Part shown: piece by piece, positions 36,531 to 44,484 of the stretch
Layout: each line of letters opens with the position of its first letter
Numbering within the stretch: position 1 is the first letter of the stretch
NCBI RefSeq assembly: GCF_035944355.1
Contig: NZ_DASZBH010000004.1
Coordinates: 124,001 to 188,000 of the forward strand
DNA length: 64,000 nucleotides
From: Frateuria_A sp035944355
GTDB lineage: Bacteria > Pseudomonadota > Gammaproteobacteria > Xanthomonadales > Rhodanobacteraceae
Direction: 5' to 3'
The notes under the pieces: generated by a model
Seen by the model: the letters and a program-made list of their open reading frames with translations, nothing else
Told to the model about the DNA's origin: nothing
Database searches by the model: none
Program-made: the position numbers and the translations under genes

Positions 36531-36614
36531 CGGCCGGCGCCTGCATCACTCCGCATTCACCGTAGCGGCTAGAATCGCCGCTCTCTTCCCTCGAACGAAC
36601 GACTGGACCCGACC

Positions 36615-37010
36615 ATGAGCGAGATTCCCGGCGATCTGAAGTTCCTCAAATCCCACGAGTGGGCCCGCGTCGAAGACAACGGCATCGTGCGCGTGGGCAT
36701 CTCCGACCACGCGCAGGGCCAGCTCGGCGACCTGGTCTACGTCGAGCTGCCCGAGATCGGCGCGAGCGTGCAGGCCGGCATCGGCGTGGCGGTGGTCGAA
36801 TCGGTGAAGGCCGCTTCGGACATCTATTCGCCGGTCTCCGGCGAGATCGTCGAGGTCAACGAGCTGCTCAACGACAAGCCCGAGACCATCAACGAGGATG
36901 CCTTCGGCGACGGCTGGATCTTCGCCGTGCGCATCAGCGACAAGGCCGAGCTGGACGACCTGCTCGACGCCGACGCTTACGCCGAACAGATCGAGAACGA
37001 GGACCACTGA
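36615..37010 (+). CDS. gcvH: Glycine cleavage system H protein
   Basis: GcvH is the lipoyl carrier shuttling the aminomethyl group between P, T and L proteins. The 131-residue product has the lipoylation site in ESVKAASDIYSPVSG (Lys about 64) and the usual acidic surface, with KSHEWAR near the start. ATG 36615 is the only sensible start. It forms the gcvT-gcvH unit and ends before a 489-bp gap. Confidence 0.96.
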   Translation: MSEIPGDLKFLKSHEWARVEDNGIVRVGISDHAQGQLGDLVYVELPEIGASVQAGIGVAVVESVKAASDIYSPVSGEIVEVNELLNDKPETINEDAFGDGWIFAVRISDKAELDDLLDADAYAEQIENEDH

Positions 37011-37499
37011 CGGTCCGGCATCGTGCGTCGCCATCGGTGGCGCACGAGCCGATTCTAGGGGTCGGTGCGGCCCGTGCCCCCGCCCCCGACGACTCGCCCG
37101 GAAGGGTGGGGTCGTGGGTCGGGAGGCGAACGGCGGTTGCCGCCCGACGCCTCCCTGGTCGACTACCGTTCATTCGGGCGCTGGGTCCCATGCACTGCTT
37201 TTCGATGCCGCGCGTGCACGATTATCGTGTGCGCGGATCTCTTGCGGACGAAATATGCAATTCCCCGCAAAGCCTTGTGTGGCAAAGGTTTGGGATAGGT
37301 CGGGTCTGATGCGTGGTATTTTCAAATGGACGTCCATACGTCCAAATAAAAATGCTTTGTTAGGCCGCCATGCGTTGCCGCGCGGCGCTTTGCGGGGTCG
37401 TCGGAGGGGTTTGGACCGGATGCATTTTCCGGTCGAAATCAATTGACAGTTGAAATCTTCGGGAATAGCTTTCGCCTAGATTGAGGGGAACAGGTACAT
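37011..37499. other. Long regulatory gap upstream of the MetJ-H1 gene
   Basis: This 489-bp region holds no convincing gene. Visible items are a near-perfect inverted repeat at 37211-37235 (12-bp arms, two mismatches), the met-box-like pair at 37326-37347, and a TTGACA box at 37443-37448 about 50 bp before the MetJ-H1 start, though without a good -10 box. GC falls in its right half, as expected for a promoter region. Confidence 0.55.
37326..37347. promoter_or_regulatory. Met-box-like tandem operator
   Basis: Two adjacent 8-bp units, GGACGTCC (37328-37335) and ATACGTCC (37336-37343), each match six of eight bases of the MetJ consensus AGACGTCT in register. The first is embedded in a perfect 12-bp palindrome (37326-37337). 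MetJ binds two or more such abutting boxes cooperatively. The site is 157 bp upstream of a metJ-like gene, so autoregulation is plausible. Confidence 0.55.
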
Positions 37500-38036
37500 A
37501 TGGCTGCATCGAAATTCATCACGCCTTATGTCGGTCACGGCGAAAAGGCAGGCGCGGTGCGCAAGATCACCGTGTCGATTCCGTTGCATGTCCTGCGTCT
37601 GCTTTCTGACGAGCGCACTCGCCGTCAGGTCAACAATCTTCGGCACGCCACCAACAGCGACCTGCTGGTGGAGGCGTTCCTGCACGCTTTTACTGGGCAA
37701 CCACTGCCAACTGATGAGGAGCTGAGACGAACCATGGCCACTGCCAAGAAAACCGCTGCAAAGAAACCGGCCGCCAAGAAGGCGCCCGCCAAGAAGACCG
37801 CTGTGAAGAAGGCCGCCGCGAAGAAGCCGGTTGCCAAGAAGCCGGCCGCCAAGAAGGCCGTTGCAAAGAAGGCTGCCCCGAAGAAGGCCGCCGCCAAGAA
37901 GCCGGCTGCCGCCAAGAAGGCTGCCGTCAAGAAGGTCGCAGTGAAGAAGGTTGCCGCCAAGAAGGCGGCCCCGAAGAAGGCTGCACCGGCCAAGGTGGTC
38001 AAGGCCACCACGGCCGCCAAGGTCACCAAGAAGTAA
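37500..38036 (+). CDS. metJ: MetJ repressor fused to a histone-H1-like Lys/Ala tail
   Basis: Residues 1-75 are MetJ: the beta-ribbon (RKITVSIPLHVL, 21-32) that enters the DNA major groove, with Lys22 and Thr24 conserved, then TDERTRRQVNNLRHATN-like helix A and the helix B string FLHAFTGQPLP, nearly identical to E. coli MetJ. The E. coli C-terminal helix (about 30 residues) is absent. Instead residues 79-178 consist almost only of Lys, Ala, Pro and Val in AAKK/PAKK repeats, as in bacterial H1-like proteins such as AlgP. SAM-responsive repression by the head plus nonspecific DNA binding by the tail is inferred. ATG 37500 fits the MetJ N-terminus. Met79 could be an internal start. Confidence 0.88.
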   Translation: MAASKFITPYVGHGEKAGAVRKITVSIPLHVLRLLSDERTRRQVNNLRHATNSDLLVEAFLHAFTGQPLPTDEELRRTMATAKKTAAKKPAAKKAPAKKTAVKKAAAKKPVAKKPAAKKAVAKKAAPKKAAAKKPAAAKKAAVKKVAVKKVAAKKAAPKKAAPAKVVKATTAAKVTKK

Positions 38037-38070
38037 GCACTAGAAAACCAACGAGCGGTATCGACTTTCT

Positions 38071-38096
38071 CTCCCTGCGGTGCCCAGCGCAGGGAG
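38071..38096. repeat. CTCCCTGCG palindrome after the MetJ-H1 gene
   Basis: A perfect 9-bp stem (38071-38079 with 38088-38096) encloses an eight-base loop. It resembles the other CCCTCTCC/GGAGAGGG palindromes at 51589, 51667 and 57666 and may belong to the same REP-like group. It lies 35 bp after the MetJ-H1 stop. Confidence 0.6.
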
Positions 38097-38115
38097 GGTA
38101 CTTCGAAGAGCGATT

Positions 38116-38146
38116 CGTCCCGGCCCCGGCCGGGACGCTTCGTTTT
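38116..38146 (+). terminator. Rho-independent terminator of the MetJ-H1 gene
   Basis: A 10-bp GC-rich stem (CGTCCCGGCC, 38116-38125, with 38128-38137) is followed by CTTCGTTTT. The T-rich tail on the plus strand marks it as the terminator of the metJ-like transcript. Confidence 0.7.
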
Positions 38147-38285
38147 GGAGGGCCAAAAAGGCCGGATTCGCCGCTGCTCCTCCGATTTGCCGCAAAGCCG
38201 CATTGGGGGTAAGTTGTGCGTACTCGCGCCGCGCACGTCCAGGGGGACGGCCGCTCCTACAGGGGGAAAAAAGCGCGGGTATCTC

Positions 38286-39311
38286 ATGCCAATCGGTGAA
38301 CGTCCCATGGATACCCGTTCCAGTTCTATGCGCGCGCATGCGCGCGGGGCCGTCCGGCCCACCTTGCTGGCCGTTGTCGCCATCATCGTCCTGCTGGCGG
38401 TCGCCAGCTGGTTCCTGATCATCCAGCCGCACCAGGAACTGGTGATGCAGGATGGCGGCGGCCACCCGTCCACGCCGGTTTCCACCGACAAGATTTCCGT
38501 GCCTCCGCCGGCCAACGTCGAGGCGATGGACGTGAACCAGCTGCTGGCCGAAGCGCGCAAGGCGATGAACGACCATCGCGTGCTCGCCCCGGCCGGCAAC
38601 AACGCGTTCGAGTTTTACCTCAAGGCGCTGGAGAAGCAGCCGGGCAATCCGGTGGCGACCGATGCGCTGCGCGAGACGTTCCCGTTCGCCGCCAGCGGCG
38701 CCGAGCAGGCGATCAACGGGCGCGATTTCAACGAGGCGCAGCGTGAGATCGACTTGCTGGCCAAGGCCGACCCGGCCAACTACACGGTGACCATCCTGCG
38801 CTCCAAGCTCGATGCTCAGCGCAAGCTGCTGGACAAGGAGCAGCAACAGGCGCTCGACCAGCAGCGGCAGCAGCAGCTGGCTGCCGAAAAGGCCTCGGCG
38901 GACAAGGCGGCCCAGAAGCTTGCGTCGGAGCAGAAGGTCCAGCAGCCGGTCGAACAGCAGAAGCCCACCACGGAGGCGCCGGTCGCGCAGCAACAGGTCG
39001 CCGCCGCCGAGGCCAAGCCTGCCTCCGAGGCCGCGGCCGCCACCGAGCCGGTGCTGATCCGCACCGTGCAGCCGCGCTACCCGACCCAGGCTCGCCGCGC
39101 CAACCAGGAAGGCTGGGTGGTTGTGAGCTACAACGTCGACACCGATGGCAACGTCAACGGCGTCAAGGTGCTGGATGCGCAGCCCCGCCACTTGTTCGAC
39201 CGCGAGGCGGTCGACGCGGTGGAGCGCTGGAAGTTCAAGCCGGCCACGCGCAACGGCGTGCCGGTGGAAGCCAACCGCCAGCAGCGCATCGTGTTCAAGC
39301 TCAACCAGTAA
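38286..39311 (+). CDS. TonB-family protein (single membrane helix, TonB C-terminal domain)
   Basis: The 341-residue protein has one N-terminal membrane helix (about 24-47), a periplasmic helical part, a Gln/Ala/Lys-rich coiled region (about 180-250) and a C-terminal TonB domain (about 255-341). The latter has RTVQPRYPTQARRANQEGWV and ERWKFKPATRNGVPV. TonB proteins couple the proton motive force to outer-membrane receptors, but exbB and exbD are not nearby, and the long middle part differs from classical TonB. ATG 38286 is chosen; ATG 38307 is nearly as good and neither has a strong ribosome-binding site. An envelope-spanning role is inferred. Confidence 0.8.
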   Translation: MPIGERPMDTRSSSMRAHARGAVRPTLLAVVAIIVLLAVASWFLIIQPHQELVMQDGGGHPSTPVSTDKISVPPPANVEAMDVNQLLAEARKAMNDHRVLAPAGNNAFEFYLKALEKQPGNPVATDALRETFPFAASGAEQAINGRDFNEAQREIDLLAKADPANYTVTILRSKLDAQRKLLDKEQQQALDQQRQQQLAAEKASADKAAQKLASEQKVQQPVEQQKPTTEAPVAQQQVAAAEAKPASEAAAATEPVLIRTVQPRYPTQARRANQEGWVVVSYNVDTDGNVNGVKVLDAQPRHLFDREAVDAVERWKFKPATRNGVPVEANRQQRIVFKLNQ

Positions 39312-39330
39312 CGCGCTCGATGGGGAAGAA

Positions 39331-39357
39331 AAGGCGGCGCTGCGGCGCCGCCTTTTT
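39331..39357. terminator. Terminator between convergent tonB-like and serine hydrolase genes
   Basis: A 10-bp perfect stem (39331-39340 with 39345-39354) and a TGCG loop are flanked by an A-run and a T-run, so it works on both strands. Confidence 0.88.
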
Positions 39358-39376
39358 CATGCCCGCCGGATGGCCC

Positions 39377-40666
39377 TCAACGATACCGTCGATGGCGGGG
39401 CGCGCGATTCTGGCTCGGCTTGGCCGGCGCACTGGCGGGCGGCGGGTCCTTCTCGACGCCCGCCCAGTCGACCGCGGGCAGGCCCAGCAGGCTGTCGAAC
39501 ACCATCGGCATCAGCCCCGAGGGCGTGGGCACGCCCGCGTTCCACAGCGTCACCACGCCGGCGTGGTACTTGGGGAAGAAGCCGATCATCGTGCGGTAAC
39601 CCTCCACCGCGCCGGCGTGATAGATCAGCGTCTCGCCGCCGTAGGTGAATACCCGCCAGCCCAGCGCGTAGTGCGCGGCGCTGAGGCGGCCACTGCGCCA
39701 GGGCGAGGAGTGCAGCTCCACCGGGGTGGGGACGCCGGGCGTATGCAGCACGCTCAGCGCCGCCGGTGAAAGCACGTCCGGGCGGCCGCCCATCTGCGCG
39801 ATCAGCCATTGCTCCATGTCGCGCAGGCTGGCGTTGACGCCCGCGGCCGGCGCCACGCGGTAGTAGGTTTCCTTCGGCTCGAAGGGCACCCAGCCGCGCC
39901 GCGTGCGCCGGTGCGGGCGCGCCCAGCTCCTGCTCGATTCGAGTCCGGCGCGGCCGTAGCTGGCGGTGGTCATGCCCAGCGGCAGGAAGATGCGCTGGTC
40001 GACCAGCTTGTAGAAGAAGGTGCCGGTCATCGCGTAGACCACGTCGCCGATCAGGCTGAAGGCGACGTTCTGGTAGCCGTAGCACTTGCCCACGCCGCAG
40101 GCCATGTCGACCTCGTCGAGCTTGCGCACCAGCTCGTCGTACGGCACGTCGTCCTCGAGCATGTTGTCGTAGGTGTTGCGCGGCAGGCCCAGGCGCTGGC
40201 CGAGGATGTCGGCGACGGTGGCCTGCTGGGTGTCGGGCACGTTCTTGAGCTTGAAGAACGGCAGCACGTTGACCAGCCGCGTGTCCCAGGCCAGCTTGCC
40301 GTCCTGCACCAGCACGGCGGTGAGTCCGGTGGCGAAGGCCTTGGACAGCGAGGCGAGGCGGAACACGGTGTCGGGCTTCACCGGTTCCTTGTCCGCCGCG
40401 TCGGCATAGCCGATGGTGCCTTCGAACACCACCTTGTCGTTGACCACAACCGCGGTGGCGAGGCCGGCGACGGCGTCGCGCCGCTGGAGGGTGTCGAGCC
40501 ACTGGCGGTAGTCCTCCAGCGTGGCCTTGACCCGGTCCGGCGGCAGGGCCTGCACGGTCGTGTCGGTGGGATCCGGAGCGGCGGTCGTCGGAACGTGTGC
40601 CGATGCGGGGGTGGTTGCTGCGCCGAGCAGGCCGGCGATCAGCAGGGGAAGCGTACGAAGCTGCAT
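39377..40666 (-). CDS. Beta-lactamase-fold serine hydrolase
   Basis: The 429-residue secreted enzyme has a signal peptide (MQLRTLPLLIAGLLGAATTP, cleavage after ASA) and the class C/PBP4-like triad pieces: Ser106-Leu-Ser-Lys109 in RLASLSKAF (SxxK), YQN (YxN) in KCYGYQNVAFS, and HAG (HxG) near residue 350. Family members hydrolyse esters, D-peptides or occasionally beta-lactams; the substrate is unknown. ATG 40666 is chosen because it gives the signal peptide; the frame is open to 40765. It is divergent from the transporter gene. Confidence 0.82.
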   Translation of the reverse strand: MQLRTLPLLIAGLLGAATTPASAHVPTTAAPDPTDTTVQALPPDRVKATLEDYRQWLDTLQRRDAVAGLATAVVVNDKVVFEGTIGYADAADKEPVKPDTVFRLASLSKAFATGLTAVLVQDGKLAWDTRLVNVLPFFKLKNVPDTQQATVADILGQRLGLPRNTYDNMLEDDVPYDELVRKLDEVDMACGVGKCYGYQNVAFSLIGDVVYAMTGTFFYKLVDQRIFLPLGMTTASYGRAGLESSRSWARPHRRTRRGWVPFEPKETYYRVAPAAGVNASLRDMEQWLIAQMGGRPDVLSPAALSVLHTPGVPTPVELHSSPWRSGRLSAAHYALGWRVFTYGGETLIYHAGAVEGYRTMIGFFPKYHAGVVTLWNAGVPTPSGLMPMVFDSLLGLPAVDWAGVEKDPPPASAPAKPSQNRAPRHRRYR

Positions 40667-40863
40667 GCCTGGAAGATCCGGCGCGATGCCGTGCTGATGA
40701 AAATGAGAGCGCGGCCAGGAGGGCGCGATGCGCCCGATTGTGGTGCAGTCGAGCCGGGTCCACAACGAAAATGGCCATCGGCGGCCGGGGCTCGCACGCC
40801 GACGGCGAGGCCGGCAACCGCCCCCATGCTAGGCTTTGCGCCCTACTCGAGGCTGGACTCCCG

Positions 40864-42132
40864 GTGAGCCTGCGCCACAACGCCCGCGCCGACGAGCGCA
40901 CCGGGCTGACCCTCGCCACGCTGGCCTTCTTCTTCGTGATGGCCGGCTATTACATGATCCGGCCGGTGCGCGACCAACTGGGTGGCGCGGTCGGTTCGCA
41001 GTCGCTGCCGCTGTTCTATGCGGTGACCTTCGGCGTGATGCTGCTGCTGACGCCGGTGTTCGGCTGGCTGGTGGCGCGGTTTTCCCGCCGCCGCCTGCTG
41101 GCCTGGAGCTACAGCTTCTTCATCGTCTGCCTGCTGGCCTTCGTGCCGGCCTTCCTCGCACAGGAGCGGATCGGCGCGCGCGTGCTCGGCGTGGTGTTCT
41201 ACGTCTGGGTCAGCGTGTTCAACCTGTTCGTGGTGTCGCTGTTCTGGAGCTTCATGGCGGACATCTTCGAGAGCCGCCAGGCGCGCCGGGTGTTCCCGCT
41301 GATTGCGCTGGGCGGCATGGGCGGCGCCCTGTTCGGTCCACTGCTGACCCGGTACCTGGTGTACGTGGTCGGCGTGGCGCCGCTGCTGGCGGTATCGGCA
41401 GCGACGCTGGCGCTGGCGTTGCTGCTGCTGCTGAGCCTGTCCGCGCGCGACGAGCAGGGCGCCGAGGGGCGCACCGCGCAGCCGATCGGGGGATCGCTCT
41501 GGGCCGGCATGCGCGAGCTGTGGTCGCGGCCCTTCCTGCGCTACATGGCCGTGCTGATGCTGCTGGGCGACGGCATCGGCACGCTGGCCTACGCCTTGAT
41601 GGCCGACTACGCCAAGGCGCATTTCGTCGATCGCGTCGCCCGCACCGCCTTCTACAACGATCTGGACCTGGTCACCAATCTGCTCGGCGCCGTGCTCCAG
41701 CTGAGCCTCACCCGCTGGGTGCTGGTCAGGTTCGGCGCCGGCTGGGGACTGGTGCTGCCGGCGCTGGTCAACGTCGGCCTGCTTCTGCTGGTGGCCGTGT
41801 TCGGCTCCGGCGATCTGCGCATCTGGGGCGCCGCCGTGCCGATGCTCGCGCTGATGCTCGTGGTCACGCGCGGTTTCGCCTACGGCATGACCAAGCCGGC
41901 GGTCGATGCGCTGTACACCCGCGTGCCGCGCGAGACGCGCTACAAGGGCAAGAACTTCGTCGAGACGGCGGTGTGGCGCCTCGGCGACGTGCTGGTCACC
42001 AGCGGCGTGAGCCTGCTGGCCTGGGCCGGCGTGGGCGTCGGCGGGCTGGGGCTGATCGGCGCGGGCGTGGCGTCGGCGTCGGCGTGGGTGGCGCGGCGCG
42101 CCGGGCGCGCGCCGGACCTGGCGAAGGATTAG
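40864..42132 (+). CDS. MFS/ATP-ADP translocase-like membrane transporter
   Basis: The 422-residue protein has about 12 membrane helices. Strings such as YYMIRPVRDQLGG after helix 1 and VSLFWSFMADIFESRQARRV resemble the NTP/NDP exchange (Tlc/Npt) branch of the transporter superfamily rather than ordinary sugar or drug MFS proteins. A GTG at 40864 starts the frame (VSLRHNARADERTG); no ATG precedes the first helix in this frame after 40666. A 13-codon frame (ATG 40826) ends in a TGA that overlaps this GTG. In free-living bacteria the substrate of such proteins is unknown. Confidence 0.72.
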   Translation: MSLRHNARADERTGLTLATLAFFFVMAGYYMIRPVRDQLGGAVGSQSLPLFYAVTFGVMLLLTPVFGWLVARFSRRRLLAWSYSFFIVCLLAFVPAFLAQERIGARVLGVVFYVWVSVFNLFVVSLFWSFMADIFESRQARRVFPLIALGGMGGALFGPLLTRYLVYVVGVAPLLAVSAATLALALLLLLSLSARDEQGAEGRTAQPIGGSLWAGMRELWSRPFLRYMAVLMLLGDGIGTLAYALMADYAKAHFVDRVARTAFYNDLDLVTNLLGAVLQLSLTRWVLVRFGAGWGLVLPALVNVGLLLLVAVFGSGDLRIWGAAVPMLALMLVVTRGFAYGMTKPAVDALYTRVPRETRYKGKNFVETAVWRLGDVLVTSGVSLLAWAGVGVGGLGLIGAGVASASAWVARRAGRAPDLAKD

Positions 42133-42172
42133 CGGTTGCACCTTCCCGAACAAGGGAAAGGCGGCCCATCGC

Positions 42173-42601
42173 TCAGCTGGTGATGTAGCGCTGCAGCTGC
42201 TCGATCTGCTCGGCCTGCACGTCGATCACGGCCTTGACCAGGTCGCCGATCGAGATCACGCCGACCACCCGCTGGTTCTGCATGACGGGCAGATGCCGCA
42301 CGCGGCGGTCGGTGCACAGGCGCATGCAGTCGAACACGTCGGTTTCCGGCGAAACGGTGAGCGGGGCGGCGCTCATGATGTCCGACACCGCGGTCTGCGC
42401 CGAGGAACGGCCCTGCAGGATGACCTTGCGCGCGTAGTCGCGCTCGGACACGATCCCGGTGAGCTGATCGCCTTTCATCACCAACAGGGCGCCGACGCGG
42501 CGTTCGGCCATCTGCCGGATCGCCTCCAGTACCGGGGCGTCCGGTGCGATCGCGTAGACGTCGCTGCCTTTGCCCTCGAGCAGATGCCTTACCTGACGCA
42601 T
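42173..42601 (-). CDS. CBS-domain pair protein
   Basis: The 142-residue stand-alone protein is made of two CBS domains: VYAIAPDAPVLEAIRQMAERRVGALLV-type first half and PLTVSPETDVFDCMRLCTDRRVRHLPV-type second half, ending in a short helix (EQIEQLQRYITS). Such modules bind adenosine nucleotides or SAM and regulate partners. ATG 42601 has GAGGAG at good spacing, better than GTG 42616. It is a single gene with no obvious partner beside it. Confidence 0.88.
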   Translation of the reverse strand: MRQVRHLLEGKGSDVYAIAPDAPVLEAIRQMAERRVGALLVMKGDQLTGIVSERDYARKVILQGRSSAQTAVSDIMSAAPLTVSPETDVFDCMRLCTDRRVRHLPVMQNQRVVGVISIGDLVKAVIDVQAEQIEQLQRYITS

Positions 42602-42645
42602 GCCTTGGCTCCTCACCCGGCCGCGGCCGGCCGCGTGGGACGAGT

Positions 42646-43623
42646 CTAGCGCCGCGGCGTCGGCATGGTGTCAAGGGGCCGGTGGCCGATCCCGTGGTCG
42701 CCCAGCCGCTCCTCTTCCACGAAATACAGCGGGCGCTGCTTGCTCTCGGCATAGCTGCGGCCCAGGTATTCGCCGATCACGCCCAGCGCCAGCAACTGCA
42801 CGCCGCCGAGGAACAGGATCACCAGCATCAGGGTCGGGTAGCCGCGCACCGGGTCGCCCCAGACCAGCGCCTTGGCCAGCACCCACACGCCGTATACGAA
42901 GGCCAGCATCGACGAGCCCAGCCCGACCCAGGTAGCCAGGCGCAACGGCGCCGTGGAAAAGGAGGTGATGCCCTCGATCGCAAGCTGGGTCAGCCGCCAA
43001 TAATTCCACTTGCTGCGGCCCGCCTGGCGCGGCTCGCGCTGGTAGCGCACGGCGGTCTGGCGGTAGCCGATCCACGCGAACAGGCCCTTCATGAAGCGCT
43101 GGCGCTCGCGCAGGCGCGCCAGTGCGTCGAGCGCGCGGCGGGAAAGCAGGCGGAAGTCGCCGGTATCGCGCGGCAGCGGGGTGTCGGAGAAGCGTTCCAT
43201 CGCGCGATAGAAGCCGGCCGCGGTGAAACGCTTGAGCCGAGTCTCGCCGGCGCGCGCGCTGCGGGTGGCGTACACCACGTCGAAGCCGGCGCGCCATTGC
43301 GCCACCAGCTCCGGAATCAATTCCGGCGGGTCCTGCAGGTCGGCGTCGATCGCCACGGCGGCGCCTTCGGTCACGTGGTCGAGCCCGGCGGTGAGCGCGG
43401 CCTCCTTGCCGAAGTTGCGCGAGAGCTTCAGGGCCCGCGCACGGCCGTCGCTGGCGAGCAATCGTTCGATCAGCGCCCAGGTGCCGTCGGTGCTGCCGTC
43501 GTCGACGTAGAGCACGGCGCTGTCCAGCGGCAGTGCATCGAGCACGCGGGCCAGGCGCTGGTGGAAGGCATCGAGCACGGCCGCTTCGTTGAACGCGGGG
43601 ACGACGATGGTGAGTTCGCTCAT
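42646..43623 (-). CDS. GtrB/ArnC-like glycosyltransferase family 2
   Basis: The 325-residue enzyme has a GT-A domain (LTIVVPAFNEAAVL, VDDGSTDGT, IDADLQDPPEL with the DxD-type residues, RDTGDFRLL) and two C-terminal membrane helices (about 225-250, 265-290). It would transfer a sugar to polyprenyl phosphate. Unlike the transferase at 23891-24907 it has no GtrA neighbour; it lies 3 bp downstream of mtgA, so both are likely one operon. Role in envelope glycan modification is inferred. Confidence 0.85.
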   Translation of the reverse strand: MSELTIVVPAFNEAAVLDAFHQRLARVLDALPLDSAVLYVDDGSTDGTWALIERLLASDGRARALKLSRNFGKEAALTAGLDHVTEGAAVAIDADLQDPPELIPELVAQWRAGFDVVYATRSARAGETRLKRFTAAGFYRAMERFSDTPLPRDTGDFRLLSRRALDALARLRERQRFMKGLFAWIGYRQTAVRYQREPRQAGRSKWNYWRLTQLAIEGITSFSTAPLRLATWVGLGSSMLAFVYGVWVLAKALVWGDPVRGYPTLMLVILFLGGVQLLALGVIGEYLGRSYAESKQRPLYFVEEERLGDHGIGHRPLDTMPTPRR

Positions 43624-43626
43624 GGG

Positions 43627-44367
43627 TCAGTGTCCTCGCCGCGCGCGCGGAGGATGGGAGCCGTCGAGGTAGCCGGGGCCGCCGAGCTGCTGCATCTGCC
43701 GCTCGATCCATTGGGTGCGGCGTTGCACGTAGGCGCTGGGCTGGTCGGCATGCAGGCGGCGGGGGCTCGGCAGCACCGCGGCCAGTCGTGCGGCCTGGGT
43801 GGGGCTCAGCCGCGCGGGCGGCAGGTGGAAGTACGCTTCGCTGGCCGCGCCCACGCCGTAGATGCCGTCGCCCAACTCGGCGATGTTCATGTAGACCTCC
43901 AGGATCCGCCGCTTGGGCCAGGTCAGTTCGATCAGCACGGTGAAATACGTCTCCAGCCCCTTGCGCACGAAGCTGCGGCCGTTCCACAGGAACAGGTTCT
44001 TGGCCGTCTGCTGGCTGATCGTGCTGGCGCCGCGCAGGCGATGCCCTTCATCGGCCTGGTCCAGCGCATTCTGGATCGAGTCCAGGTCGAAACCGTGGTG
44101 GAACGGAAACTTCTGGTCCTCGCCGGCGACCATCGCCAGCGGCACGTAGGGCGACACCTGCGACCAGGGCACCCAGTGCTGGCGCAGGTGGAAGTCACGC
44201 TCGCGGTGCACCAGCGCACCCAGCCGCCGCTCCATCATCACGGCCGAGGTCCACGGCGGGACGAAGCGCAGCACCAGCACCATCAGCCAGGACAGGGCCA
44301 GCCAGGACACCAGCACGATCGCGGCGATGCGCAGCAGGCGGCGTAGGGCGGTGCGCAGCGCGGGCAT
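43627..44367 (-). CDS. mtgA: Monofunctional peptidoglycan transglycosylase
   Basis: MtgA polymerises lipid II into glycan strands. The 246-residue protein has one N-terminal membrane helix (about 14-34) and a GT51 domain with the catalytic Glu in VAGEDQKFPFHHGFD, RGASTISQQTAKNLFLW, KRRILEVYMNIAELGDGIYG and AAVLPSPRR. The length equals the E. coli protein. ATG 44367 is chosen; the reading frame is open far upstream (to 45336) only because it shadows hslO. Confidence 0.94.
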   Translation of the reverse strand: MPALRTALRRLLRIAAIVLVSWLALSWLMVLVLRFVPPWTSAVMMERRLGALVHRERDFHLRQHWVPWSQVSPYVPLAMVAGEDQKFPFHHGFDLDSIQNALDQADEGHRLRGASTISQQTAKNLFLWNGRSFVRKGLETYFTVLIELTWPKRRILEVYMNIAELGDGIYGVGAASEAYFHLPPARLSPTQAARLAAVLPSPRRLHADQPSAYVQRRTQWIERQMQQLGGPGYLDGSHPPRARRGH

Positions 44368-44484
44368 CGTCGGAAGCGGGCTCGGGTATGGTGACTTCGA
44401 GAGTATAAGCGGGCGCCTGCGGCCATTGTCCCTGGCCGCCGCGCCCCCATCTGGGGGGTTTCCCTGCGCAGAGGTAAGGGCTTC

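Noticed and set aside
37011..37060. Hairpin just after gcvH as a rho-independent terminator
   Set aside because: The stem has an internal bulge and no T-run; it is too weak to call.
40826..40867. A 13-codon frame (ATG CTA GGC...) ending in TGA that overlaps the GTG start of the transporter gene
   Set aside because: It has no ribosome-binding site or conserved-looking sequence; a chance frame is more likely than a regulatory leader peptide.
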